Assembly (NCBI RefSeq): GCF_947179165.1
Contig: NC_077248.1
Coordinates: 49,006,232-49,070,231 of the forward strand
Reading direction: 5' to 3'
From: Solanum dulcamara
Lineage: Eukaryota; Streptophyta; Magnoliopsida; Solanales; Solanaceae
Length of the DNA: 64,000 nt
Positions 38,600 through 50,154 of the stretch are shown here, piece after piece. Each line of letters opens with the position of its first letter. The stretch's first letter is position 1. A program made the translations under genes and the position numbers. The notes beneath the pieces are model-generated. The model saw nothing but the letters and a program-made list of their open reading frames with translations, was not told the DNA's origin and ran no database searches.

Positions 38600-39870
38600 G
38601 AAAGGAAAGAGATAAGGATATCGATTCATCATGTCCGATTCTGCTTCCCACATAGCACTCTCTACTTGATGATTTCTCTACAACACTTTGACAGATGCAA
38701 TGTCTTTATTTCTCAGCCTCTTCACTTGTCGGTCTAAAATCTCAATCGGGACCTCCTCATAAGTCAAATTCTCTTCAATACTCACATTTTCCCTTGGTAC
38801 AAATGACTTTGGATCACCCACAAACTTCCTCAACATCGACACATAAAATACCAGATAAACCAAAGCCAACTCAAGTGGCAAGTCTAACTCATATGCTACT
38901 TTGCCAATGCTCTTCAATATCCTATACGGTCCTATATATCTAGGGCTAAATTTCCATTTCATACCAAACCTCATTACCCCTTTTATAGGTGAAATATTTA
39001 AATACACCATATCATCTACATCAAATTCAAGCTCTCTCCTCTTGTCCGAATAAGAATTTTAATGACTTAGAGCCATTTTTAATCTTTCTCTTATGAGACT
39101 TACTTTGTCCATTGCATCAATTACCAAATCTGGACCAATCAACGCCATCTCACCAACTTCAAACCACCCCACCGAAGACCTATATCTTCTCTCATACGAG
39201 GCTTCAAAAGGAGACATTTGGATGCTAGAGTGATAACTATTATTGTAAGAAAACTCAATCAATGTAAATGGTCATCCCAACTTCCACTAAGGTCAATCAC
39301 ACATGCCCTTAACATATCCTCCAGGGTCTGAATTGTTCTCTCAGTTGCCCATCGATTTGAGAATGAAAGGTGGTACTTACCTTGACTTTAGTGCCAAGAC
39401 ATTTTTGAAATGACTTCCAAAAATGTGAACTAAATTGAGTACCTCTATCCGATATAATTGACAAAGGAACAACATGAAGTTTCACAAGTTCACGAATGTA
39501 CAACTTAGCATAGTTTTTGGCACCATAAGAAGTTTTGATCGGTAGAGAATGCACCTATTTAGTCATTCGGTCCACAATGACCCAAATAGAATCATGTTAT
39601 CTTCTAGTACGAGGCAAACCCGTGATAAAGTCTATATTCACATCTTCCCACTTCCATGTAGGAATTTTGATTTCTTGAGCTAAACCTCCCGGCCTTTGAT
39701 GTTAAACTTTCACTTGTTGTCAATTAGAACACTTAGCCACGAATTCCACTATGTCTTTATTCATGCCATTCCACCAATATACTTCCCTAAAGTCACGATA
39801 CACTTGGTGGATCTCGGATGAATTGAATACCGAGAACTATGGGCCTAATTCAATATCAACTCTTTTATTC
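38600..39870 (-). pseudogene. C integrase remnant
   Basis: On the minus strand, the zinc-binding region (about 39720-39850) keeps a HPRSTK-like block but a stop breaks the cysteine pair. The core shows DFITGLPRTRR (about 39600), a frame at 39309-39554 with IISDRGTQFSSHFWKSF and FHSQIDGQ, and 39059-39262 with MIEFSYNNSYHSSIQMSPFEA. The tail (38678-39010) carries GVMRFGMKWKFSPRYIGPYR, VFYVSMLRK and EILDRQVKRLRN, and ends in a chromodomain-like MWEAESDMMNRYPYLF stretch near 38620. Several frameshifts separate these blocks. Confidence 0.85.
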
Positions 39871-40560
39871 CATCAATATTTGGAACACATAACCAACCTT
39901 GGTAACGTAGTATCCCATCTTCTCCTAGGAAGAAAGCCTCAATAGATTTTTCGACAACCGACTTCTTCAATTCAACCAAAGCTGGATCATTGTCTTGCAT
40001 GGCCTTGACTTCTGCCGCAAGAGATAATTCTAAAACATTATGTATAAGAACGCCTGCATCTTTGGAATGAACCAAACGCACACCTAAATGTGCCAATCTA
40101 TGGACCTCTTTGAATAATTCCCTTTTACCTTCCTTAACATGTGAGAAACTACCAATAGAAAACCGACTAAGAGCATTTTCTACAATATTTGCCAAACCCG
40201 GATGATAGAATACGCTCATGTCATAGTCTTTTAGGAGTTCAAGCCACCTCATTTTCCTAAGGTTTAAGTCCTTTTGACTAAACACATATTGCAAGCTTTT
40301 ATGGTCGATAAACATATCAACATGCACCCCATAAAGATAGTGGCGCCAAATTTTCAATGCAAACACAACCGCTGCAAGTTCAAGATCGTGGGTTGGGAAG
40401 TTTCTTTTATGTACTTTATGTTTCCTAGAGGCATAGGCTACAACATTACCATATTACATCAAGAAACAACTCAAACCAACACGTGAAGCATCACTATAAA
40501 CAACAAACCAATCTGAACCTTCGAGCAATGTCAAAATAGAAGCCGACGTAAGACGGTCTT
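39845..40560 (-). pseudogene. C RNase H and RH-integrase linker remnant
   Basis: RNase H starts with a YSDASRVGLSCFLM block near 40460-40500, then a stop, THDLELAAVVFALKIWRHYL around 40340-40400, and a long frame 39845-40366. That frame includes VDMFIDHKSLQYVFSQKDL and a closing DMSVFYHPG...NALSR (about 40165-40230). The rest is the linker, with EVKAMQDNDP and ILRYQGWLCVP near 39900-39990. RNase H would remove the RNA template during reverse transcription. Confidence 0.85.
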
Positions 40561-40615
40561 TCAATATTTGAAAGCTTTTCTCACATTCTTCCGACCATTG
40601 AAATTTTGCCTTTTC

Positions 40616-41480
40616 TTATGTCAACTTAGTTAAAGGTAAAGCAATAGATGAGAACTGTTCAACAAACCTTCTGTAGTATCCGACTATGTTTAAGAAGCTT
40701 CTAATGTCCGAAGGAGATAATGGTCTAGGCCAATTTTTAACCGCCTCTATTTTCTTTTGATCTACTTTAATCCCATCACCGGACACTACATGGCCAAGAA
40801 ATGCAACCTCTCTTAGACAAAATTTGCACTTACTAAATTTAGTGAATAGTTTCTTTTCCCTCAATGTTTGCAACACAATCCTCAAGTGACCCATATGATC
40901 TTCCTCGTTCTGAGAGTAAATCAACATATCATCAATAAACACCACTACAAACATATCCAAATAGGGCTTGAAAATTCTATTCATCAAATTCATGAATATA
41001 GCGGGAGCATTTGTCAACCTAAACGACATTAATACAAATACAAAATGACCATATTGCATTTGGAAAGCCGTCTTGGGAATATCACACTCCCTTACCCTCA
41101 ATTGATGATAACCGGAATAGAGGTCAATTTTAGAAAAATAGCTTGCTCCTTGTAATATATCAAACAAGTGATTTATCCTTGGGATTGGATATTTTTTCTT
41201 TATGGTGACCTTATTCAATTATCGGTAGTCTATACACAGTCGGAGTGACCCTTCTTTCTTCCTAACAAATAACACGAGAGAACCCCATGGTGAAATACTT
41301 GGTCTTATAAAACCCTTATCCAACAAATCCTTCAATTGATCTTTCAACTCCTTAAGTTCCGCCGGAGCCATACGGTAAGAAGGAATAGAGATAGGTTGGG
41401 TAGCGGGAAGGAGATCTATGGAAAAGTCAATCTTCCTTTAGGGAGGAACACCGGGCAAATCATCGGAAAACACATCGAAA
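40616..41480 (-). pseudogene. C reverse transcriptase remnant
   Basis: This is the longest clean coding block of the window (40616-41218, 200 codons). It contains [29 protein letters not shown], the catalytic [10 protein letters not shown] (about 40906-40935) with both aspartates, [11 protein letters not shown] and the thumb motif FVEQFSS. The upstream part (41219-41480) has DLPGVPP and [16 protein letters not shown] separated by a stop at the start of the LNKV block. One pattern change from family consensus is MSFRLTN where G normally follows F. Confidence 0.9.
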
Positions 41481-42005
41481 AACTTGTTAACTATAGGGAC
41501 CGACTCAAGAGTAGGAGTTTTGGAGTCAATGTCCCTAACTCGCACAATATGATAAATGCACCCTTTGGAAATCATTCTTCGAGCCTTAATACATGAGATG
41601 AATTGACCCTTAACCACTGAATCATTACCATTCTATTCAAAAATAGGCTCATTAGGGAAGTAAAACTTAACCACATGAGTTCTACAACATATAGATGCGT
41701 AAGCAGCATATAACCAATCCATACCAAGAATGATGTCGAAGTCAGTCATATCAAGTTCAACAAGGTCACATTGAATGACTTTGTGCATGACTCATACGGG
41801 ATAATTTCTATAAGCTCTCTTGTCTAATAATGAACCACTAACGGGAGTATAAATCTAGAAAGATTCTATTAACACTTCGGGGCACACATCAAATCTCATA
41901 GCAATGTAAGGAGTAACAAAAGACAAGTTGGCACCCAGATCAAGCAATGCATATACATCAAAGTTAAAGACTCATAACATACTTGTGACCACATTGGGAG
42001 CCTTA
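41481..42005 (-). pseudogene. C aspartic protease remnant
   Basis: Minus-strand reading shows FDVYALLDLGANLSFVTPY near 41910-41960, the retropepsin active-site loop (D-L-G-A here), then SLLDKRAYRNYPV, and VELDMTDFDIILGMDWLY near 41710-41760. Stops interrupt it. It lies between the gag knuckle and RT in the usual order. Confidence 0.8.
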
Positions 42006-43141
42006 TCAACCTCTTGCCTAGCATGAAGAGCATAGAATCGGTTCTTGCGTTGGCCACCCTTAGGTTGATCTTGGGAGCCTTATTGTACTTGGCCTCATAT
42101 AAGACGACCATCTCCACCTTTGTTGGCTATAAGAGGGAACTCAAATCGCTTGTGGCCCATCTTGCCATATCCATAGCAAGCACCCATTCCGATCAAGCAC
42201 TTTCCTCTGTGATTCCTTCCATACTTTGCACATTTTGGAAGAGAAGGGTTACTAGCATTTGTACCTCTTTCACCTTGAGCTTTAGGGTATGGCACCCTAT
42301 CCTTAGCAAACTTCCTCCCTGAGCTTTGGCCTTGATTTGTGCGTCCATTGATACCAACGGTCCTAGCATTGGAGAACCCACCTTCATACTGGTCCCTCTT
42401 AGAATCCTTCATCCTCATTTCCTTGAGTTTTTCCCCTTCAATTTGTTAAGCAAAAGTCATGAGCCGAAATATGTCCATCTTCTTAACAAGCATAGAGGTG
42501 CGATATTCCTTAGCAACCATGTCGGACACCCTCGATATAAATTTACTCATTCGAGCACATAGATCAGCAACCATTGAAGGAGCATACTTGTATAGCTTCA
42601 TAAACTTGAGGGCATAGCCCATCATCCAGATATTGCCTTGTCGAAGATTTATAAACTCCAACACTTTGGCCTTCTTTAACTCAAGAGGAAAAAAATGATC
42701 AAGGAAAGCAAGTTTGAAAGCTTCCCATTCAACAGGACCTTCATCCACCCTCTCAAACATCCATTGAGTGTACCATAGTTGAACAACACCTTTGAGTTGG
42801 TAAGCCGCCAACTTTGCTTTTTCTTCCGACGTCACCCCCATAATACTCACTATTTTGTAGACCTCATCAATGAACGCTTGAGGATCCTCATCGACCTTTG
42901 AACCATGAAATTCCGAAGGATTCATTCATGCAAAGTCCCTAACTCTTGAGGCTGGAGTAGAAATATTAGGAGGAGCCACGACACCTTGGTTAGTCAATAC
43001 TCTGGCTAGCATGGTGATAGCAGTTCAAAACTCTGCATTAGACACTTGGTCCAATAGAGGACCATTGTCTTGTAGAGCCGAGGGAGCTTGGGCTTTATTA
43101 ACAATCTCTCCCCTTGGAAATGGTGGTCTTCTTGGAGCCAT
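42006..43141 (-). pseudogene. C gag remnant
   Basis: The start ATG at 43141 opens with MAPRRPPFPRG, a basic N-terminus common in this family. The N-terminal part is split by two stops (near 43025 and 42925). The capsid block 42446-42925 is intact for 159 codons with YQLKGVVQLWYTQW and ARMSKFISRVSDMVAKE. After another stop, 42095-42418 holds a basic linker and the nucleocapsid: CAKYGRNHRGKC and a knuckle CYGYGKMGHKRFEF with the second and last cysteines lost. Gag would build the particle and bind RNA. Confidence 0.88.
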
Positions 43142-43337
43142 TTTTCTAAAAATCGCAAAGAAAGACTATTAGGGAGAAGAAGTCTTAACGTAAACTCTAT
43201 AGCATGACATGGATCATGAAAGAAGTGAGAATTTCTAAAATGGTTCATATCCTTCTACTCATAAGTGTGGCGCGCTTCACACCCATGAATAAGACTCTAC
43301 TTGACACGGCATGTTGGACACCCTAGGACACTTGGAA
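43142..43337 (-). other. C 5' leader, primer-binding site deleted
   Basis: Non-coding leader upstream of gag. 43266-43337 resembles the T1 leader (8334-8402): both have TGTGGCGCGC and a TCTACT(A/T)GACAC block. In T1 this is followed by the primer-binding site and LTR. In C the sequence jumps at 43338 to a point about 310 bases inside the LTR, so the primer-binding site and LTR end are gone. Confidence 0.6.
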
Positions 43338-44791
43338 AATAAGGACTCACCACAACACCTTCAAATAGGAATGCCTACTAATTACGTGGATGATAAGGAT
43401 CTTCAACCTCAACCCCTACATTATGAAATAATGTAGGCAAAAAGTATGCATTACTACGTTGGAACGTAAATCATGGAATGCAAAGGTCAAGTAAATCACA
43501 TGATAAGATAGATACGTAAAGTCATTAGAAAATCATGTTGACCAAAGCATTTAAAAGCATAAGTTCAATATCATAAGATACTTAAGAAATCATACGTATG
43601 TGGTATAGGAACCATAGCCGACAATAAGACCATGCGAGCTATAACATGGAATCCGATGATACCCACATCGAGAAGGAGGAGGCTACGTTGACAAGGTAGA
43701 CTCCTAACCATGAACATGTGTTATTTGTGGATCCACTAGTTAGGCCATAAAGGCAACCTACGGTGGCACATAGTTTATGGGTCATGAGGCTGCTACTAAG
43801 GCTTTTGGTAGGGCCCCCACCTCAAGTCCACTCGGTGCTAAGTTAAATCCCACGGAATACATACATAACATAAGATCATAATTTCATATATCATAGTCAT
43901 GATCATAGGCTTGAAATCATAGAATAGCTCATTTTCATAACATACTTGTAATGTGAGAGTTGTCCTTTCATCATTACAATTATTTTTGCATACTTCATAT
44001 CGTTACGCCTTAGGTCACCACATGGGACCATAAGTCACCTTACTTCATAACTTGCATGCAATTCATACTTTGAAACATACTTATAATTCATGATCATAAT
44101 GGAGTTACATAGTCATAATTCATACCTTGAAAATTCATGACCATAGCTTGAACTTGGAATTAGGGTATAACATGAATGCATGATCAATTAACTTAAAAAT
44201 CATGAAATTTACTTGGAAACATGCATGATCATAAATTTTATATCAGCCCATACATAATTCATATAGATAATATCATTTAGGAGTATAATTAAACATACTC
44301 ATATTTTACACCATGAACCCTAGAAATCAAAATAGGAGAATTCATGGAAAAACTCTTCAATTTAATTCAATAACCATCAAATTATATCAAAATAGACTCG
44401 TGATCATACTTTAAATCAAAATTCATGCAATTGGAATAGAGATAACAAAACTCATAAATTATCATACTTTAATTTGATAGAAAATTTGAGAAATTGATTG
44501 GTCTTCATAGATGAAAGGATCAATGAATCAATACTCACATACCTTGAGTGAGAACATAATTTAATTTAGAAGAATTTAAATGTTTTGATGGAGAAATTGA
44601 GTGAATTTACTTAAAGTCTTCAATGGAAATCCTTGAGAGCCTTTTGTAGAGAGAAATATTTGATAGATGAATTGTAGAAGAATAAATTGAATTAGAGATT
44701 TAGGTTAATTTATAGAATTGAATTAGGTCCTAAAAACGTCTAGGTTTATTAACTAATAATTTGGAAAAATTCTAAAATGCCTTAAAAAAAT

Positions 44792-45119
44792 TATGCCTTT
44801 TCTTGTGTCAACTTAGTTAAAGGCGAAGCAATAGATGAGAATTGTTCAACAAACCTTCTGTAGTATTCGACTATGTTTAGGATGCTTCTAATATCCGAAG
44901 GAGATAATGGTCTAGGACAATTTTTAACCGCCTCCATTTTCTTTTGATCTACTTTAATCCCATCACCGGACACTACATGGCCAAGAAATGCAACCTCTCT
45001 TAGCCAAAATTTGCACCTACTAAATTTAGCAAATAGTTTCTTTTCCCTCAATGTTTGCAACACAATCCTCAAGTGACCCATATGATCTTCCTCGTTCTGA
45101 GAGTAAATCAAGATATCAT
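44792..45119 (-). pseudogene. RT fragment inserted in C right LTR
   Basis: Minus-strand frame 44791-45111 repeats the RT thumb region of C ([32 protein letters not shown]) with few differences. Its start coincides with the aspartate pair of the catalytic box, where it breaks into LTR sequence at an ATCAT overlap. It cannot encode an enzyme. Confidence 0.88.
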
Positions 45120-46276
45120 CATAGAATAGCTCATTTTCATAACATACTTGTAATGTGAGAGTTGTCCTTTCATCATTACAATCATTTTTGCATACTTCAT
45201 ATCGTTACGCCTTAGGTCACCACATGGGACCATAAGTCACCTTACTTCATAACTTGCATGAAATTCATACTTTGAAACATACTTATAATTCATGATCATA
45301 ATGGAATTACATAGTCATAATTCATACCTTGAAAATTCATGACCATAGCTTAAACTTGGAATTAGGGTATAACGTGAATGCATAATCAATTAACTTAAAA
45401 ATCATGAAATTTACTTGGAAACATGCATGATCATAAATTTTATATCAACCCATACATAATTCATATAGATAATATCATTTAGGAGTATAATTAAAAATAC
45501 TCATATTTTACACCATGAACCCTAGAAATCAAAATAGGAGAATTCATGAAAAAACTCTTCAATTTAATTCAATAACCATCAAATTATATCAAAATAGACT
45601 CATGATCATACTTTAAATCAAAATTCATGCAATTGGAATAGAGATAACAAAACTCATAAATTATCATACTTTAATTTGATAGAAAATTTGAGAAATTGAT
45701 TGGTCTTCATGGATAAAAGGATCAATGAATCAATACTCACATACCTTGAGTGAGAACATAATTTAATTTAGAAGAATTTAAAAGTTTTGATGGAGAAATT
45801 GAGTGAATTTGCTTAAAGTCTTCAATGGAAATCCTTGAGAGCCTTTTTGTAGAGAGAAATATTTGATAGATGAATTGTAGAAGAATAAATTCAATTAGAG
45901 ATTTAGGTTAATTTATAGAGTTGAATTAGGTCCTAAAAACGTCTAGGTTTATTAACTAATAATTTGGAAAAAGTATAAAATGCCCTAAAAAAAATTGGCC
46001 AAAAACCTTCCCAGGTCTGCAACGCGGACTTGTCACGACCAACTCGGCCAGAAAACTGTCCTAGGTCCGCGACGCGGTCCTTTTGCGGACCACATTATTT
46101 TGTGGTTTCTTCAAAAATCTTTCTTCCATTCTACCGGTCCTAAAACTCCACCGAGACCATTTTCCCGTAAGTTTTGACCTCCTGATCGATATTCTGAACT
46201 TAGATTGTTCAAAAAGGTTAAGGATAATGCGTTATATGAGCGGCCTATTTCCAAGGCTTTCTTAAGTTATATATAT

Positions 46277-46279
<3 letters not shown>

Positions 46280-46308
<29 letters not shown>
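46280..46308. repeat. (TA)n microsatellite in C LTR
   Basis: Uninterrupted TA repeats just inside the LTR edge, preceded by a shorter ATATAT run at 46268-46277. Confidence 0.9.
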
Positions 46309-46312
<4 letters not shown>

Positions 46313-46329
46313 TTTTGAGGGATATTACA

Positions 46330-46547
46330 GTGGAAAAAGATCAAAATGTCCCTCATTAAAATAAAAGTCGGGCAAAAATAAGCTCCGAGGTCTGTGATGC
46401 AGACCTGGTCCCCAGATCTATTTATTTTATTTTTTTCTTCTTTGCGACGCAGAGACATCGTACACTTTATTTCCTAAAAATTTATTCAGATCAAAAATAC
46501 CCTCCTAGGTCCGTTAAAATGGTAAAAAAATGGTACTAGATGTTACA
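46330..46547 (-). repeat. LTR-like debris D, right part
   Basis: Continuation of the sequence interrupted by C. It begins with the second GTGGA and ends GATGTTACA, an apparent LTR edge. No coding potential. Confidence 0.5.
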
Positions 46548-47347
46548 CTTTCATACTTATTCAACTCCATGATTATCCTCAGCCTTGGTTCAAATCCTCT
46601 GCTACTCCAATCTTTGTTAAAATCACTGATTTCTTCATCTTTGCTTCGGCTCAAGTCCTTAGCTCCTCTTTAGTTATGGATAAAGTTTCATGCATTCGGT
46701 TGGTTTGGTTAAAGTCCGCAGAAGTTTGTAGTAATCTTGGAAATTTTGTCAGAATCTCTTTATTGATCTCAACTCTTCAGTGCACCTATCGAGCTTATGA
46801 GAGTCTATTCGGGTTTTACTTAAACTTGCGCACGAGTATACCTGCTAGGTTTATGGGAGACCGTTCGGATATAGTTAGATGTACTCTCTTTCTTTGTGTG
46901 TTAGTACACTCGTGTGCATCCTAGTTAGATTTTCATTCTTGTTTCGGGTTGTGTTTTAAATTCTCGCATTTAATATAACTTTTAATTTTCTTGTTCAGTC
47001 GGCTTATGATGCCTATGGGGTACTTGTTGTTTTGGTACTCATACTAAACTTTGCATCTATTTTTATGATGCATATCCAAGAACCAGCTACCAGCATGTAT
47101 ATTGAGTTTGCAGCAGTCTAATTCGGAGGTGAGGGTGAGCACACAACGTCCTAGATTTACCAGTCTCCTTCTATATATATTATGACTAGTCTTTTGCATT
47201 TTTATACAATCTTGTTTCTATGGTCCACTTTTGGGACTTGTATCTATATTTTAGTAGCTCTGCACTTGTGCTTCCAGGTTTCAAGAGGGATATTTCTATT
47301 GTATATAGATTTTGGCTTACTTCCGCTATTTCCTTTGTTATTTTGAT
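46548..47347 (+). repeat. H-like LTR fragment
   Basis: Aligns with about 34110-34910 of the H LTR: degenerate GGTTCAAATCC-type units (46590-46700), CTTATGATGCCTA and a TTTTTATGATGCA stretch near 47060, and a CTATGGTCCACTTTT region near 47220. It changes to A-like LTR sequence near 47348. Confidence 0.65.
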
Positions 47348-49364
47348 CATGAAGATTTTCGTAGAGGAAGTCCTGAAACTTTTTCTGCAACTCCTAAAAT
47401 TCGAGTTCAAGTCCCATATGATAGATGTCCACCACGTGCTATATTGCCTTTCATTGTCTGTGGTATGTCTCATAGTGGGCAACCTTCCAAAATCCCCCTT
47501 TTAAAAAAATCGTAAGTCCCTCACTACGGAGGGGACAAAGGACCGTGGTGACCTTAATGGTCCGTGGTGGTGGACCATTTTGGTTCCGGATTCAGTTTTA
47601 AGTTGGGGTAATTTTTGTGGTTTCCGCCCATCTCATTAATGAATGTGGACGATTTTTGAGGCTAGATTCCTACTTATTAACTAACCTAAATTCTCCTAAC
47701 CCTCTTATTCTCTCATAATTCCCCAAAATTCAAAGTCTTCTCTCCCAAGTTTTCCCCAAAATTCAAAGTCTTCTCTCCCAAGTTTTCTCTAAAGGTCCTC
47801 TTTTTCCTAAAGCTATTCAAGGGGATTTTCTTCAAAGTTAAATTTACATTCTCTTTAATTTAGGGTTCATCAAGGTTAAGGTATGTGGGACTACATCCAT
47901 GGTTCCTTTCACCCATAGAATCGAAAAGATCTCTTCTCAATTCTCTTATTAGTTCTTCATTTAAAAGCCCTAATTTCATGATTTATATTGGGTCTTCTTA
48001 ATTATGATATATTTCAATGATATTAGCCTAATTATGAATAATTCACATCATATTGCATGATTTCAAGTTGAATTTTAATGACCCATACTATATGCTAGTT
48101 TTAAGTATGATTTATGAGATATTATCATGATTTCAAGTTATATTCTAAAGAAGTTTATGAATGAGTTAAAAATGCTTTATGCAAAGAAGTTTATGAATGA
48201 TGATGTTGTGATGTTTCAAGCAAGTTTATGATAGGGCAAGTTAAGTACCTAAAGATGTTTTATGATCAAATATATGTAATAATGAAAGGCTTACACCCAC
48301 ATTGCATGATTTACATGATAGATGAGCTAATCACCAAATATTATTATGATGATGCTATATGAGCTATTCTTATGATGTTTTATAAAAATGGGTTGATATC
48401 TATTAATATCTTTCCCTATGATATTATGATCATGTTTTATGAGTTCCATTGGGATATTGACTAAGAGCCGAGAGAAATTTTAGGTGGGGTTTATTTTGGT
48501 AATGCTGTTAGTTACACAATGGAATCTTTGTAGCAACCTTTAGTCCCAAACTACATTGCTCGTGTAGGTTTTCAATGATGCCAATATGGTGAAGCTATTG
48601 GATACACAAATCAAAGTTAAAAGAGTTACTTAATGGAGTATTCCCTTGCAAGGTAGCCTCTTTTGTCTTGAAGAAAGAGTCATCGGATTCCATGTATTTG
48701 CTCGTATGGTCTTATATGTCGATTAAAGGTCCTATCCCACACAATTTTATTTGACTTATGAGTTATTATGAAAGTTACAAGATTTTTTTGATGCATTGAC
48801 CAATGAGATAAATGTTTTAATATTTTCATGACTTCATTCATGTTTTAAATATATTAATGTTGTATTCCATGATTCATATTGACTATGTCCTATTCTTATT
48901 AATCATATATCTTCTCTTATGCTTAGTGCATTCAATGTGATAACACATACTTTGTGCCTACATTGTATCATAATGTAGGGACCGATGATCATACTCATCC
49001 TCCTTCAGTGCGTGGCTAGAGTTAGCAATTGTATAATATTCATAAATCTAATGTTCCAAGGATGAGACATTTATTTCTTATGAGTTTATGACCACTTTTA
49101 CCTTTTATATTGGGCGAGCTAGGAGATTGTCTTACGCCCTCATCTAATAGTAGAGGCATGTTAGACAACAAAGAGTCTATGTTGTCATTTTTGCATATTT
49201 GAGACTTATGTTCTATTAAGATTATGTTTCATATTCCTTGATCCTTGCGGATTTATTTTATCTACCTTATGTATGCTCTTGAATTTTATGCTAAGAGGCT
49301 TCATTGGGATTTTTTGGGATTTTTATCGCCTTTTTAGGACTACGCCCTAGGCTGGGTCATGACA
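47348..49364 (+). repeat. A-like LTR (A'), 5' truncated
   Basis: Matches 1-1044 plus 11632-12483 in overall order, without the T1 insertion, and ends GGGTCATGACA at 49364. The start of the LTR is missing. There is no significant reading frame. Confidence 0.75.
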
Positions 49365-49368
49365 AACT

Positions 49369-49380
49369 TGGTATCAGAAC
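49369..49380 (+). other. A' primer-binding site
   Basis: TGGTATCAGAAC lies four bases after the LTR end and differs by one base from the initiator-tRNA-Met site. Confidence 0.85.
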
Positions 49381-49574
49381 ACAAAGGTTCAAGTGTCCTA
49401 TGGAGTCTAACATGCTACATCGACTAGAGTCTTGTTCGTCACTGTGAGGCATGCCATATCTATAAATAGGAAATTGTAAGGCATCTTAAGAAATACTTTA
49501 CCTTTTTCATCATCTCATCGTGCTGTAGAGTTAAACTTTAAGGTTTTCTCTTCTAACACTTTCTCTTTGTGAAT

Positions 49575-50154
49575 ATAGAATCATAACTCCTCGAACATAC
49601 CCCATCCAAAGGAATATTGAAGAGGAGCCACAAGCCCCAAATAATCATTTGTATGATCAAGTGACTAATATGGAGTTCCGAGCCACTTTTCAAATACTAG
49701 CCCAAGACGTAACTACTTAAGTGAACAGAGGGGTAAATGCTCCTCTAAATGTGTCTACATCGGCTTTTAAGGTTAGAGACTTTACAAAGATGAACCCTCT
49801 TAAGTTTTATGAATCCAAGATTGATGAGGATCCCCAAGACTTTGTTGTGAACTATGCAATATTGTTAGTGTCATGGGAGTTTCTTTGGAGGAGAAGGAAA
49901 AATTGGTGGCCTACCAACTCAAAGGTGTCACTCAAGTATGGTATAATCAAGGGATAGATGAAAGGGTTGAAGAGGGTCCCATAGGTTGGGAAAATTTCAA
50001 AGTTGTATTTCTCGACCAGTTCTTTCCACTTGAGTTAAGAGAGGCAAAGGTGTTGGAGTTTATCAACCTTAAACAAGGTAGCATGAGTGCAAGGGATTAT
50101 GATCTCAAGTTCACGAAGTTGTCTAAGTATGATCCATCCTTGGTAGCCAACTCT
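49575..50154 (+). pseudogene. A' gag, truncated in the capsid
   Basis: The N-terminal region has no clear start codon; gag-like residues begin near 49590 (a MEFRATFQILAQ-like block at about 49670-49705). VRDFTKMNPLKFYESKIDEDPQDFV follows in the frame from 49721; a frameshift near 49850 moves to the frame 49873-50154, with YQLKGVTQVWYNQ, FFPLELREAKVLEFINLKQG and FTKLSKYDPSLVAN. The capsid is cut at about 50154, where family B LTR begins. It is the same gag type as elements A and C. Confidence 0.85.

Larger units (their letters stand above)
36700..46329 (-). mobile_element. C: nested Ty3/gypsy element, gag-pol on minus strand
   Basis: The outer edges are TGTCACGATCC at 36700 and GGGATATTACA at 46329 (plus strand). 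They are flanked by the same five bases, GTGGA (36695-36699 and 46330-46334). Inside are a left LTR, a full set of gag, protease, RT, RNase H and integrase relics in minus order, a leader, and a rearranged right LTR. The primer-binding site, polypurine tract and parts of both LTRs are missing. It is the best-preserved coding element of the window but is still interrupted by many stops. Confidence 0.9.
43338..46329 (-). repeat. C right LTR (5' LTR), rearranged
   Basis: Three pieces: 43338-44791 is LTR; 44792-45119 is RT sequence matching 40607-40935; 45120-46329 is LTR again. The LTR segment 43913-44791 is present a second time as 45120-45998, nearly identical. The last piece runs through GC-richer repeats with GTCCGCGACGCGG (46070s), a TA microsatellite (46280-46308) and the LTR edge at 46329. 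Confidence 0.85.

Noticed and set aside
35295..46547. A target-site duplication for the LTR debris D around element C
   Set aside because: The five bases outside the proposed edges (GGTAC and CTTTC) do not match, so the left boundary is not settled.
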